This document shows positions 54,714 through 61,964 of a stretch of 64,000 nt of DNA, piece after piece; positions within the stretch are counted from its first letter, which is position 1, and every line of letters begins with the position of its first letter. The notes under the pieces were generated by a model. The model had not been told where the DNA came from. It was given only the letters and a program-made list of their open reading frames with translations, and ran no database searches. Origin of the DNA: Clostridia bacterium. GTDB taxonomy: Bacteria; Bacillota; Clostridia; Oscillospirales; CAG-272. The position numbers and the translations under genes were made by a program. The DNA lies in NCBI GenBank assembly GCA_017536475.1, contig JAFXHH010000003.1, positions 1 through 64,000 of the forward strand. Reading direction: 5' to 3'.

Positions 54714-55679
54714 TTATTCGGTTTCTTGTTCGTTATCCGGTGTAGCAGGCACAGCTACGGGATCGATCATATGCTTTTTTATAACGGGATAAGCGGCATA
54801 AGTGTATATGAACGCGCTGACACCGAGATAATATATTAGCGGCAGAACCAAAGCTACGCCAAGTCCCAGGGGCAAGAGCAAGAAGATCGGCACCACGGCG
54901 AGCGCAGTAACGAGGACAAGGCCCAACAATGCCATAATATTACGCTTGATTCCTAAAACGATGAATATAAGTGCGTTTTTAAATGCCTTGCCGAGTTTGA
55001 TGTTGAAGGTTACTATCATAAGATACGTATAGAATCTGAATATGATATAGAGGACGATCAATGCCAGGGTCATTACGTATATGAAATTTGAAAAGCCTGT
55101 AGGTTCTGAGTTGAAAAAGTAGAAAAGATCATAGCCTAAGACGAACATGATCAAGCAGTCGATTATACCAAGAGCAAATCCTTGCTTGAAGTTCTTCTTT
55201 ATAGCGTAAAAATAATCTGAGAATACAAATACGCTATCGCCGCGCACGAGACCGCGCATTACGTATATAGATCCGACCTTTTGCCAACCGTATGTTAGTA
55301 CGAGAAGTGCCATCAGAATTCCTATTACCCAATAAACGTATGTGTTATAGGTCGGAAGCCCAAGTTGAAATGAGAAAATGCCCATGTTCACCGCGCCGGC
55401 AGCAGTTGATGCAGTCTCCTGAAGACCGAACAAAGCTGCGTATTCGGGGTAATACTGCGTTGGAGTCGTAGGCGAGGCGAACACGTAAAGATATATTGAT
55501 ATCAGAATGGGAATTACCTGAAATATCATCAGGATATTAAGTGAGATGATTTTGGAGAATTTTCTTGCAAGCTGTTTAAAAAAGAATTTGAGATTTGGTG
55601 TCGTATCCTCACCCGGATCTACTCCTTTTCCGTCTCGGTTCATATCGAACAGCTTGAATTTTTTCTTAGCAGTACTCAA
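54714..55679 (-). CDS. YesL-like (DUF624) membrane protein
   Basis: 321 residues. A short soluble N terminus with a DMNRDGKGVDPGED acidic patch leads to about six membrane helices. The block FKNALIFIVLGIKRNIMALLG resembles DUF624 (YesL), a family often next to sugar-uptake or signalling genes. Ends in an acidic Pro-rich tail. Its gene runs convergent with pdaA. The next upstream gene is also a minus-strand membrane protein 34 bases away, so they may share a transcript. Function unknown. Confidence 0.65.
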   Translation of the reverse strand: MSTAKKKFKLFDMNRDGKGVDPGEDTTPNLKFFFKQLARKFSKIISLNILMIFQVIPILISIYLYVFASPTTPTQYYPEYAALFGLQETASTAAGAVNMGIFSFQLGLPTYNTYVYWVIGILMALLVLTYGWQKVGSIYVMRGLVRGDSVFVFSDYFYAIKKNFKQGFALGIIDCLIMFVLGYDLFYFFNSEPTGFSNFIYVMTLALIVLYIIFRFYTYLMIVTFNIKLGKAFKNALIFIVLGIKRNIMALLGLVLVTALAVVPIFLLLPLGLGVALVLPLIYYLGVSAFIYTYAAYPVIKKHMIDPVAVPATPDNEQETE

Positions 55680-55713
55680 TTTTGATTTCCTTTTCTTTTG
55701 ATTATTATATTGA

Positions 55714-56346
55714 TTATATTATGTGGGCAATAGAAAGTGCGCTAACGTACAGAATTCGCATAATAATGAATGCTATTATCGCTTTTAGGCATCCTACAAA
55801 GTATTTTTTGAATATCGGAGAAACAAAAAACTTTGAAAAAGACGCATTACTTCGCTTTGCTGATATGAATTGTTTATTGGCATTTAAAACAAACGATGCG
55901 CTGATAGAGTAAATAACGGCAAACGCTACTACGGAGAAGATATAGAGCAAAACAAAAATGTTCTTATTCTGAATATTTGCATTGGTGAGCGCTCCGACAC
56001 AAATTCCGTATATAGAGCCGCACGTGATGCATAAAAAGTGCAGAAAAGCCGAGCAAAAGAACGTGAGTGCGGATCCTGTCGCAACCAACAGAACGAAGAA
56101 TTCGAACGACGAGGAAAGGCACACGGATTTTATAAATTCAAGAAGATCATTGCAATAGAATGATGCAAAATAACCGTTTACAATGTGGTCAACCGAATAA
56201 TATGCGTTGTTTTCAATACAGATACCCAGCAAACACGCAGCGGCAAATAAAATGAGAAAACGGCAGGAAAGGGAAACACCCGTCAACCGTTCCGACAGCC
56301 AATCCTTTAAGGTTAGATCTCGATTTTTGCATTTTGACATTTTCAT
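55714..56346 (-). CDS. multi-pass membrane protein, unknown function
   Basis: 210 residues from the ATG 6 bases behind GAGGG; an upstream GTG overlaps the ribosome site. About five membrane helices alternate with short loops. The central region (SSSFEFFVLLVATGSALTFF to the end) is faintly reminiscent of SpoIIM but without its conserved residues, so I do not assign it. Upstream of the YesL-like gene in the same direction. Confidence 0.6.
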   Translation of the reverse strand: MKMSKCKNRDLTLKDWLSERLTGVSLSCRFLILFAAACLLGICIENNAYYSVDHIVNGYFASFYCNDLLEFIKSVCLSSSFEFFVLLVATGSALTFFCSAFLHFLCITCGSIYGICVGALTNANIQNKNIFVLLYIFSVVAFAVIYSISASFVLNANKQFISAKRSNASFSKFFVSPIFKKYFVGCLKAIIAFIIMRILYVSALSIAHII

Positions 56347-56488
56347 AAGATCCCTCACAACTTTTTAATAAAAATTATGGTGAATCTAATTCAAATATTA
56401 CCGAATACAAAAAATATGACCGATCCTGCATATTATAACATTCAAATTTTACATATATATTCAACAAAAACGACTTTTTTGTAAAAAT

Positions 56489-57247
56489 TTATCGTTTGTT
56501 GCGCTTTTGCCTTAAAATTTCAAAGGATATTACCGAAATGGCAGAGGCGGAGGGCAGAGAACCCATAAATTCACGACCGTATTCTATTCGTACGTTGGTG
56601 TCGGCAAGCTCGAGCACCTTTCTTGAAATGCCTCGTTTTTCACCGCCTATGACCAATAATACTGAATCAGAAAAGGTATGCTCGTAGAGAGATACCGAGT
56701 CGCGTATTTCGGCACAAACTATTTCGAATCCTGCATTTTTAAAGGCAGTTACTGCATCTGCGGGGTCTGAAACGTATATGTTAGCAAGCTCGGAGGTTCC
56801 TGCGGAGGATCTTGCAACTGTGCCTGAAAGCTCCATCCAATTTCTTGGAGGAAGAATAATTCCATCAACGCCCGACGCATATAAAGATCGTACCGAATAT
56901 CCAAAATTATATGGATCTTCTATGCCTTCAATCAGGGTGTAAAAACCGCCATTCGTTAAATTTTTAACATTCAAATCAGGGAACGTTCTATGAGTACATA
57001 TTGCTACGATCCCGCCGTGTGTAGTGCCTGAGGTAAGGTTGTCGATCTCGTCAGCAGCAACGGGGAAAATTTTAAACCCTATAGAATCGGCAGTGTGCTT
57101 TAAAAACTGAAGTTCGCGGAATTTCTTTGAAAGACGGTCTTCATTATAGAGAATCTTAATGATACGGCGATCACTCGATCCGTTCTGAATAGATTTGATA
57201 ACCGCAGATATTGAAGTCATACCTTCAAAAATATCAAAATCTGACAT
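56489..57247 (-). CDS. SpoU/TrmH-family RNA 2'-O-methyltransferase
   Basis: 252 residues. The N-terminal part is a substrate-binding domain; the C-terminal SPOUT knot has EGIEDPYNFGYSVRSLY, GGEKRGISRKVLE and SLPSASAISVISFE, the three SpoU motifs. The last motif has SAS where RlmB has NVS, so it is a separate subgroup from the RlmB at 52351-53229. Target nucleotide unknown. RBS CAGGAG. Divergent from spoIIID. Confidence 0.88.
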   Translation of the reverse strand: MSDFDIFEGMTSISAVIKSIQNGSSDRRIIKILYNEDRLSKKFRELQFLKHTADSIGFKIFPVAADEIDNLTSGTTHGGIVAICTHRTFPDLNVKNLTNGGFYTLIEGIEDPYNFGYSVRSLYASGVDGIILPPRNWMELSGTVARSSAGTSELANIYVSDPADAVTAFKNAGFEIVCAEIRDSVSLYEHTFSDSVLLVIGGEKRGISRKVLELADTNVRIEYGREFMGSLPSASAISVISFEILRQKRNKR

Positions 57248-57265
57248 AGATTAAACTCCTGAAAA

Positions 57266-57294
57266 GTATAAAAATGGCAATTGGAACATACATT
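57266..57294 (+). promoter_or_regulatory. sigma-E-like promoter for spoIIID
   Basis: GTATAAA (57266-57272), 14-base spacer, CATACATT (57287-57294): a good match to the mother-cell sigma-E consensus, with a start predicted about 30 bases before the ATG. spoIIID is a known sigma-E gene. Confidence 0.75.
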
Positions 57295-57330
57295 ATTGTA
57301 AGACACAAATAAGTATGAGAGGTATCTACA

Positions 57331-57612
57331 ATGATGTATTTATCATCCGCTAAGGAACGCTGTGTGGTATTAGGATTATATATCGTTGAGAATAATGCAA
57401 CGGTACGTGCCACGGCAACAAGATTTGGAATTAGTAAAAGCACCGTACATAAAGACGTTACGCAAACCTTAAAAAACACTAACAGATCGCTTTATTTGGA
57501 TGTTAAAAGCGTGCTTGAAAAAAATAAAGTAGAAAGACATTTGCGCGGAGGCGAAGCAACAAAACAAAAGTACAAAAAGAACAGCTATATGGCAAGATCT
57601 GTCGATCAATAA
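57331..57612 (+). CDS. spoIIID: sporulation transcriptional regulator SpoIIID
   Basis: 93 residues (92 from the second of two adjacent ATGs). The helix-turn-helix ATVRATATRFGISKSTVHKD at about 22-41 and a basic C-terminal tail match SpoIIID, the small mother-cell DNA-binding protein that switches sigma-E genes on and off before sigma-K. Preceded by a sigma-E-like promoter at correct spacing. The gene is the last recognisable housekeeping or sporulation gene before the unusual 57.6-60.1 kb region. Confidence 0.95.
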   Translation: MMYLSSAKERCVVLGLYIVENNATVRATATRFGISKSTVHKDVTQTLKNTNRSLYLDVKSVLEKNKVERHLRGGEATKQKYKKNSYMARSVDQ

Positions 57613-57680
57613 AGGGTATAGAATATAGTGAAAAGTGGGAATAAATGTTAAAAGGGCAAGGCGGTTTATCTATACGGATA

Positions 57681-57708
57681 ATTATACAAAATCAAAATTT
57701 TGTATAAT
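57681..57708. repeat. palindrome of the ACAAAAT/ATTTTGT family, copy 1
   Basis: ATTATACAAAAT and ATTTTGTATAAT form a 12-bp perfect stem with loop CAAA. Copies 2 and 3 are at 57825-57844 and 60052-60069. Confidence 0.8.
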
Positions 57709-57824
57709 ACGGGGCACATCGAAAGGCAACGTGCAAATTAAAAGAGCCCGTATTAACACCTCCGGGCGTTCGGACGTCGGACGTAGCAATGCGCTTCGCG
57801 CGTGTCCGCCGTCTTTCACTGAGG

Positions 57825-57844
57825 TACAAAATTGAAATTTTGTA
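57825..57844. repeat. palindrome of the ACAAAAT/ATTTTGT family, copy 2
   Basis: TACAAAATT and AATTTTGTA form a 9-bp perfect stem around GA. Confidence 0.8.
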
Positions 57845-57926
57845 GAGTTCGCGCCGCCGGGTTCGCGGCGCTCAGCTCGTCTCTCTGAATAGAGTCTTTG
57901 CAAAGATTTTGCTATTAAATTGTAGT

Positions 57927-57955
57927 TTGACCTCCGATCGCAAGTGTGGTATAAT
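57927..57955 (+). promoter_or_regulatory. strong sigma-A promoter of the small RHH gene
   Basis: TTGACC at 57927-57932, 17-base spacer, TATAAT at 57950-57955; transcript start expected about 57962, exactly where the operator-like repeats begin. Confidence 0.82.
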
Positions 57956-57962
57956 AAAAACG

Positions 57963-57988
57963 GTACCACCACGTACCACAACGTACCA
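57963..57988 (+). promoter_or_regulatory. three helically phased GTACCA repeats (probable operator)
   Basis: GTACCA occurs at 57963, 57973 and 57983, spaced exactly 10 bases, so on one face of the helix. The array begins at the predicted transcription start and precedes a probable ribbon-helix-helix gene, the classic layout for autorepression. No binding data; iteron function is an alternative. Confidence 0.6.
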
Positions 57989-58014
57989 AAAACTTAACGA
58001 AAGGAGGCGAAAAA

Positions 58015-58263
58015 ATGATTGCTGAATACATATTTCCGAAGAAATATGCCGCGACCGAGCACTATTCTTTCTGGTTGCGCCCGGACACAATGCGGTACAT
58101 CAGAACATGCAACAAAGTGACCAGGATCTCTCAAGGACAGATCCTGCAGATCATCGTGGACTACTTCAGACTGACCCGAAGAGCCGCCGTTGAGAAGCTC
58201 AGCGACGAGGACCAGGAACGTCTGAAGACGGTAAAGCTCTTTTTGAGAATAATTCCTCTTTGA
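58015..58263 (+). CDS. small probable ribbon-helix-helix (CopG/Arc-like) protein
   Basis: 82 residues behind AAAGGAGGCG. The pattern YSFWLRPDTMRYIRTC, polar turn, then QGQILQIIVDYFRLTRR fits a beta strand followed by two helices, the RHH DNA-binding fold; the Trp/Arg in the strand would contact bases. Promoter, phased repeats and RBS around it are unusually good for such a small gene, so it is probably well expressed and self-regulating. A second small gene follows 504 bases later. Such proteins run copy control or antitoxin genes in plasmids and phages; here no Rep or toxin is visible. Assignment by fold pattern only. Confidence 0.65.
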   Translation: MIAEYIFPKKYAATEHYSFWLRPDTMRYIRTCNKVTRISQGQILQIIVDYFRLTRRAAVEKLSDEDQERLKTVKLFLRIIPL

Positions 58264-58269
58264 GAGCAA

Positions 58270-58310
58270 CAAAACGCGACGAGTGGGTTTTTCGCATTCG
58301 TGGGAGTACA
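58270..58310 (+). repeat. 41-nt structured repeat, copy 1
   Basis: Matches copy 2 (59061-59101) at 38 of 41 bases. ACGAGTG (58279-58285) pairs with CATTCGT (58295-58301) including one G-T wobble. Starts seven bases after the RHH stop codon. Confidence 0.85.
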
Positions 58311-58462
58311 AGAATCGGGCACCCGTGACGTGCACAGATGCCCTTGTACTCCCGTCAGGTCGGCGCTCGTGTTGCTCCCCAGCAGCGCACTATCCTCCGC
58401 CTGACAAAAACATCTTACCTCCCTCGATCGTGGTTTGTCAACTCCAAACACAAAAAAATCGC

Positions 58463-58490
58463 AAATGAATATGCTGAATATTCATTTTTT
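58463..58490 (+). terminator. AT-rich hairpin with T-run
   Basis: AAATGAATAT and ATATTCATTT form a 10-bp stem with a five-base loop, ending in a T-run; probably ends the RHH transcript, overlapping a second hairpin. Confidence 0.65.
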
Positions 58491-58767
58491 GACAGTTTTT
58501 GGAAATCGATGTCGAAAAAACTGTCAAATTTTAGTCGAAACTGCTTTTTTCTTCCTTTTCTTCCATCGCGCTCCACTCGCAACGGCCCCTTGCCGCCAAA
58601 AACGAGTAGCACACAATTTCTGCAATCTATGTGTCAGACCCGTAAACCTTCCGACAGGAAGCTTCACGTCTCCGACACATTCCTGCAAAAATTCCGTGCG
58701 TGGAGCGAAACTGCGGCAAGGATCCTGCCGCGAATGAAGCTTGAAAATCGAAAAAGGAGTGAAAAAA

Positions 58768-59001
58768 ATGACAGTACAGACACTATTGAGAGTTACAACG
58801 TGCCCGATCGAGCTGCGTAGCGGTCGAAGATCTATTTTCGCGAAGATCTCAGATACCAACGTTCGAAACCACCTCAACGAAGAGGTTTGGATGATCAGGG
58901 CGCGAGGAAGCGTTCTCGAGGTCTTCAGCAACGTACCGGACTACGAGCTCGATCGCGACGTCGACGTCGATCAGACCGAGGACGATCTTCCATGGGATTG
59001 A
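58768..59001 (+). CDS. small protein of unknown function in the 57.6-60.1 kb element
   Basis: 77 residues from the ATG behind AAAAAGGAGTG; an upstream in-frame ATG lacks a site. Predicted beta-rich N-terminal half (TVQTLLRVTTCPIELRSG), then an acidic tail with the repeated DVDVDQTEDD stretch (the DNA has GACGTCGACGTCGA). No family recognised. A perfect terminator follows directly after the stop, and a copy of the 41-nt repeat follows 60 bases on. Codon use and strong RBS argue that it is a real gene. Confidence 0.6.
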   Translation: MTVQTLLRVTTCPIELRSGRRSIFAKISDTNVRNHLNEEVWMIRARGSVLEVFSNVPDYELDRDVDVDQTEDDLPWD

Positions 59002-59031
59002 AAAAGGTGAGGGTTTTCCCTCACCTTTTTT
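59001..59031 (+). terminator. terminator after the 77-residue gene
   Basis: AAAAAGGTGAGGG, loop TTTT, CCCTCACCTTTTT: a 13-bp stem followed by a T-run, starting in the stop codon. Confidence 0.92.
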
Positions 59032-59060
59032 ATATCGGAACTTCAAGTTCCGAAAAGTGA

Positions 59061-59101
59061 CAAAATGCAACGAATGGGTTTTTCGCATTCGTGGGAGTAC
59101 A
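59061..59101 (+). repeat. 41-nt structured repeat, copy 2
   Basis: Matches copy 1 at 58270-58310 in 38 of 41 bases. ACGAATG (59070-59076) pairs perfectly with CATTCGT (59086-59092), a compensating-type change from the wobble in copy 1. TGCAAC (59066-59071) can pair with GTTGCA (59106-59111). Confidence 0.85.
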
Positions 59102-60051
59102 CACAGTTGCATCGCCGCGGAGCTCCCTTCAGACCGCCAAACAACGTCGACGTCGACGAAAAATCTGTCATTTTTTGTCAATTTCGGCATAATTATCCAA
59201 AAGACTTCTTTTGTATAAAACACGTTGCGGTTGAATTTTAACCGATTGTTGAATTTTGGCGCTTTTTCGAGCCATTCGGCTCAATCCTCCAAAAATAGAA
59301 CACTTGTACTATATTTTGTCCCCTCGATCTTGGAGGATCGCATAGTTACCCCCTGGATCAGAGAGTAACCGTGCGGTTTTTTGCCCCCTCGAGAGCCCAT
59401 CGAACCGGCACACTGCCCCGAAGATCTTACCGACCGTTCCCCCGTCGAGCCGCGCAGCTGCGCGGAGATCTCACCCCGAATAGAACGTCCTCCAGATCTG
59501 TTTAACGTGTAGATCACGACCACGGCGCCGACGGATTACGGGGGTTACGTCGACGGTAGGTTGATTCTTTGTGTCCCCTAACCTCACTTGAACGGGAGTC
59601 CTGCCGTTTACGGTCGGCCACTGTCTGAACGCTCGAGCTTGAAGCTCCGGACTCTACGTTCCGCCTCTGCCGGCACAGCTGCGCAGGCGCCGCGTCAGGC
59701 TGCGGCTCGGCTAACGTTCGTAAAAAGGTGAAACGTTGGTTATAGCCTCGCCTCGCTGGCGTGTGCGCTCTGCTCTGCGCGCTCGTCATCGGCTCCACTA
59801 TCAGAAGGCGCGCTCGCGCCGCCGTCACCGCGCTCGCTTGTGGCACTGAAATTCGCGCCGCTACGCGATGCTAATCCACTGCGTTGAAATTGCCTTCGGC
59901 GAAGTTGCCGCGCCCGTCTTCGCCGCCTTGGGCGGCTCAGATGCTCGCACGTTCGCGCAAGCGCTCCTTGTGCTCACACATGAAGCGGGTGCGGGCGCGA
60001 GTTCAAGAATGCGCGCGCGCTTCCCTTGCGGAAAGGTTGTTGCGAACTACA

Positions 60052-60069
60052 ACAAAATTTAAATTTTGT
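60052..60069. repeat. palindrome of the ACAAAAT/ATTTTGT family, copy 3
   Basis: ACAAAATTT-AAATTTTGT is a perfect 18-bp palindrome followed by ATAATT, like the TATAAT beside copy 1. It marks the right end of the GC-rich region. Confidence 0.8.
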
Positions 60070-60137
60070 ATAATTCAGGGCATTGAATTTGCTAAAAAAT
60101 GCATAAAATTGATTTTTTACTCTATATAAAGCTTTTA

Positions 60138-60962
60138 TCAGACTCCCGAATATGCCGAAAAACCACCGTCAACGGATATGACTGTTCCCGTAACAAATGA
60201 TGCTGCGATCGGATCTACAAGAAATTTAAGCGCTCCAAGAAGCTCTGAGGGCTCACCAAGTCGTCCCATGGGTGTAGCTGCAATAATTTTCTCGGTTCTT
60301 TCGGTGGGAGTTCCGTCGGCATTCCATAAAACGTCATTGTTCTGAGGTGTCGTAAAAAAGCCCGGCGCGATCGCGTTAACCCTGATATCTTCCTTTGCAA
60401 AATGAACGGCTAACCATTTCGTAAAGTTAGCCACGGCTGCTTTGGCCGAGCTGTATGCAGGAGTTTTGGTGTTTGGAACTTCAGCGTTTACCGAAGAAAT
60501 ATTGATGATCGAGCATCCTTTTTCTCCAATCATGTCGAGCGCAAATATTTGAGTTGCAAGAAGCACGCCTTTTACGTTGAGATCAAAAACAAAGTCAAAG
60601 CCTGACTTGTCGAGATTGAAAAATGTGAAAAGATCGTTGCGTTTTTCGTCTCCGTATTCGAAGTGTTCACGTGCGGTTGTAGCATAAGCGCTATTCCCAC
60701 CAACACCGTTGATAAGAACGGTACACTTTCCTAATTCGGCAAGAACCTTTTTATGAACGGTTACAATGCTTTCTTTATCAAGAATGTCAGTATAATATGC
60801 CTTTGCCAAGCCTCCGTAAGCGCATATTTCGTCAGCAACCGCCTGTGCGGCATCTTCGTTAGTATCAAGAAGCGCAACAGCATATCCATTTTTTGACATT
60901 TCTTTGGCAAACTCTGAGCCGATTGCTCCGCTTGCTCCTGTTATAACACAAACCTTTTTCAT
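60138..60962 (-). CDS. SDR oxidoreductase, probable D-mannonate oxidoreductase type
   Basis: 274 residues, RBS AAGGGGATTTT. Rossmann cofactor loop TGASGAIG at 8-15, catalytic S156 or S157, Y170 and K174 (YSSAK). The inserted segment GDEKRNDLFTFFNLDKSGFD before the active site matches SDRs annotated as D-mannonate oxidoreductase (fructuronate reductase), which interconvert D-fructuronate and D-mannonate with NAD(H). Divergent from the thuA-like gene, an arrangement suggesting a sugar-acid utilisation locus. Substrate is by homology; other SDRs with the insert cannot be excluded. Confidence 0.82.
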   Translation of the reverse strand: MKKVCVITGASGAIGSEFAKEMSKNGYAVALLDTNEDAAQAVADEICAYGGLAKAYYTDILDKESIVTVHKKVLAELGKCTVLINGVGGNSAYATTAREHFEYGDEKRNDLFTFFNLDKSGFDFVFDLNVKGVLLATQIFALDMIGEKGCSIINISSVNAEVPNTKTPAYSSAKAAVANFTKWLAVHFAKEDIRVNAIAPGFFTTPQNNDVLWNADGTPTERTEKIIAATPMGRLGEPSELLGALKFLVDPIAASFVTGTVISVDGGFSAYSGV

Positions 60963-61035
60963 AAAATCCCCTTGCCTTTTTGGTTATTTGTTTTATTGAA
61001 TCCGTTTTTTAATGGCGCTAAGGCCCAAAAACGTG

Positions 61036-61064
61036 TTGACAAAACAATCAAATAATACTATAAT
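61036..61064 (+). promoter_or_regulatory. consensus sigma-A promoter for the thuA-like gene
   Basis: TTGACA at 61036-61041, 17-base spacer, TATAAT at 61059-61064: perfect match, about 90 bases before the start codon, in the divergent region shared with the SDR. Confidence 0.86.
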
Positions 61065-61156
61065 AATTATAGCACAAATCTCTGGAAAATCAATGGAATT
61101 TTTGGAACTTTTTAAATTTTAGAAACAGATAATTTAAAAAATGGAGGACTTGTATT

Positions 61157-61903
61157 ATGTCGGAAAAACTTAACGTGGTTATTTGGAATGAATACAGGCA
61201 CGAAAAGCTTGATGAGGTGTGTGCAAGTATTTATCCTGATGGTATACACGGATGTATTAAGAATTTTTTGAAGCCCGACGAATCATTGAATATTACTCTT
61301 GCAGCGCTTGATGATGCTTATCAAGGCATTTCGCCCGAACTGCTTGAGAAGACCGACGTTCTTCTTTGGTGGGGTCATATGGCTCATCACGAGGTCAATG
61401 ACGAATTGGTTGAAATGATCCGTCAAAGAGTTTACGCAGGAAAAATGGGGCTTGTAGTTCTCCATTCGGGACATCACTCAAAGGTGTTCAGATCGATCGT
61501 CGGCACTACGGGAAATCTTTCCTGGGGACGCGATCAAAAGGAGATAATCTGGAATCTTATGCCATCTCATCCTATTGCGGCAGGTATTCCCGATCACTTT
61601 ATAATTGAGGAGGAAGAGCTTTACTGTGAGCCCTTCTATATTCCGCAGCCTGATGCACTTGTTTTCGGCGGATGGTATGAGGATGGATATATTTTCAGAA
61701 GCGGGTGCTGTTTTACCCGTGGACTTGGAAAGATATTCTACTTCCAGCCCGGTCATGAATATTGCCGTTCTTTCTATAATCCTTATGTTCAGCGTATTAT
61801 AAAGAATGCAGTCGACTGGGTAAAGCCGGCAGATATCGGTTATGAGATCCCCGAAGGCTGCCCGCAGATACTTTTCAAGGCAACTGATGAATTTAATAAA
61901 TAA
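61157..61903 (+). CDS. ThuA-like domain protein
   Basis: 248 residues, RBS ATGGAGGACTTG. The ThuA fold (class I glutamine-amidotransferase-like) is recognisable from VVIWNEYRHEKLDEV at the N terminus, DVLLWWGHMAHHEV, LVVLHSGHHSK and GKIFYFQPGHEYCRSFYNP at the C end. ThuA proteins act in trehalose or related disaccharide utilisation, where the keto-sugar is the substrate in rhizobia. The Cys nucleophile of glutaminases is absent. Divergent from the SDR; both may process sugars. No transporter genes nearby within the window. Confidence 0.9.
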   Translation: MSEKLNVVIWNEYRHEKLDEVCASIYPDGIHGCIKNFLKPDESLNITLAALDDAYQGISPELLEKTDVLLWWGHMAHHEVNDELVEMIRQRVYAGKMGLVVLHSGHHSKVFRSIVGTTGNLSWGRDQKEIIWNLMPSHPIAAGIPDHFIIEEEELYCEPFYIPQPDALVFGGWYEDGYIFRSGCCFTRGLGKIFYFQPGHEYCRSFYNPYVQRIIKNAVDWVKPADIGYEIPEGCPQILFKATDEFNK

Positions 61904-61907
61904 AAGC

Positions 61908-61940
61908 AAAATCGGTCGTGCATATTGCACGACCGATTTT
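61908..61940. terminator. bidirectional terminator after the thuA-like gene
   Basis: AAAATCGGTCGTGCA and TGCACGACCGATTTT form a 15-bp perfect stem with a three-base loop, between convergent genes. Confidence 0.92.
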
Positions 61941-61964
61941 TATTTTTTATTACTTCCCTGCGAC

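Larger units (their letters stand above)
57613..58014. other. 402-base gap: palindromes, promoter and operator-like repeats
   Basis: Contains two ACAAAATT-type palindromes (57681-57708, 57825-57844), CG-rich patches near 57760-57810 and 57850-57870, a strong promoter (57927-57955) and three phased 10-bp repeats (57963-57988). No convincing ORF. Confidence 0.7.
58264..58767. other. 504-base gap: nested hairpins between the two small genes
   Basis: From the stop codon on, GAGCAACA (58264-58271) can pair with TGTTGCTC (58370-58377), enclosing the repeat copy 1 hairpin and the GGGAGTACAAG / CTTGTACTCCC stem (58302-58312, 58343-58353). Next come a terminator-like hairpin (58463-58490) and a 13-bp stem TTTGACAGTTTTT / AAAAACTGTCAAA (58488-58500, 58516-58528). 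A GC stem GCGGCA/TGCCGC is at 58712-58730 before the next RBS. No convincing ORF. Confidence 0.65.
59002..60137. other. 1136-base non-coding stretch, GC-rich in its second part
   Basis: After the terminator come a hairpin (CGGAACTT/AAGTTCCG, about 59035-59053) and repeat copy 2. From about 59330 to 60050 the DNA is GC-rich: 41 of 60 bases at 59401-59460 and 37 of 60 at 59821-59880 are G or C. It has many short palindromes, including perfect CCGCGCAG-CTGCGCGG (59450-59465). Small ORFs exist on both strands but lack RBS and look like chance. The stretch ends in palindrome copy 3. A structured RNA, decayed element or dispersed repeat are all possible. Confidence 0.6.

Noticed and set aside
55714-56346. 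SpoIIM (stage II sporulation protein M)
   Set aside because: Only the number of membrane helices is similar; the conserved SpoIIM residues are not visible.
57840-60030. Possible tRNA gene in the island
   Set aside because: Looked for T-arm and acceptor pairing near GTTC stretches (57852, 60001); no cloverleaf could be built.
59514-60062. Short ORFs in the GC-rich block (for example 59514-59846 minus and 59868-60062 plus)
   Set aside because: They have no RBS, an Ala/Arg-rich odd composition, overlap one another on both strands and match no family I know.
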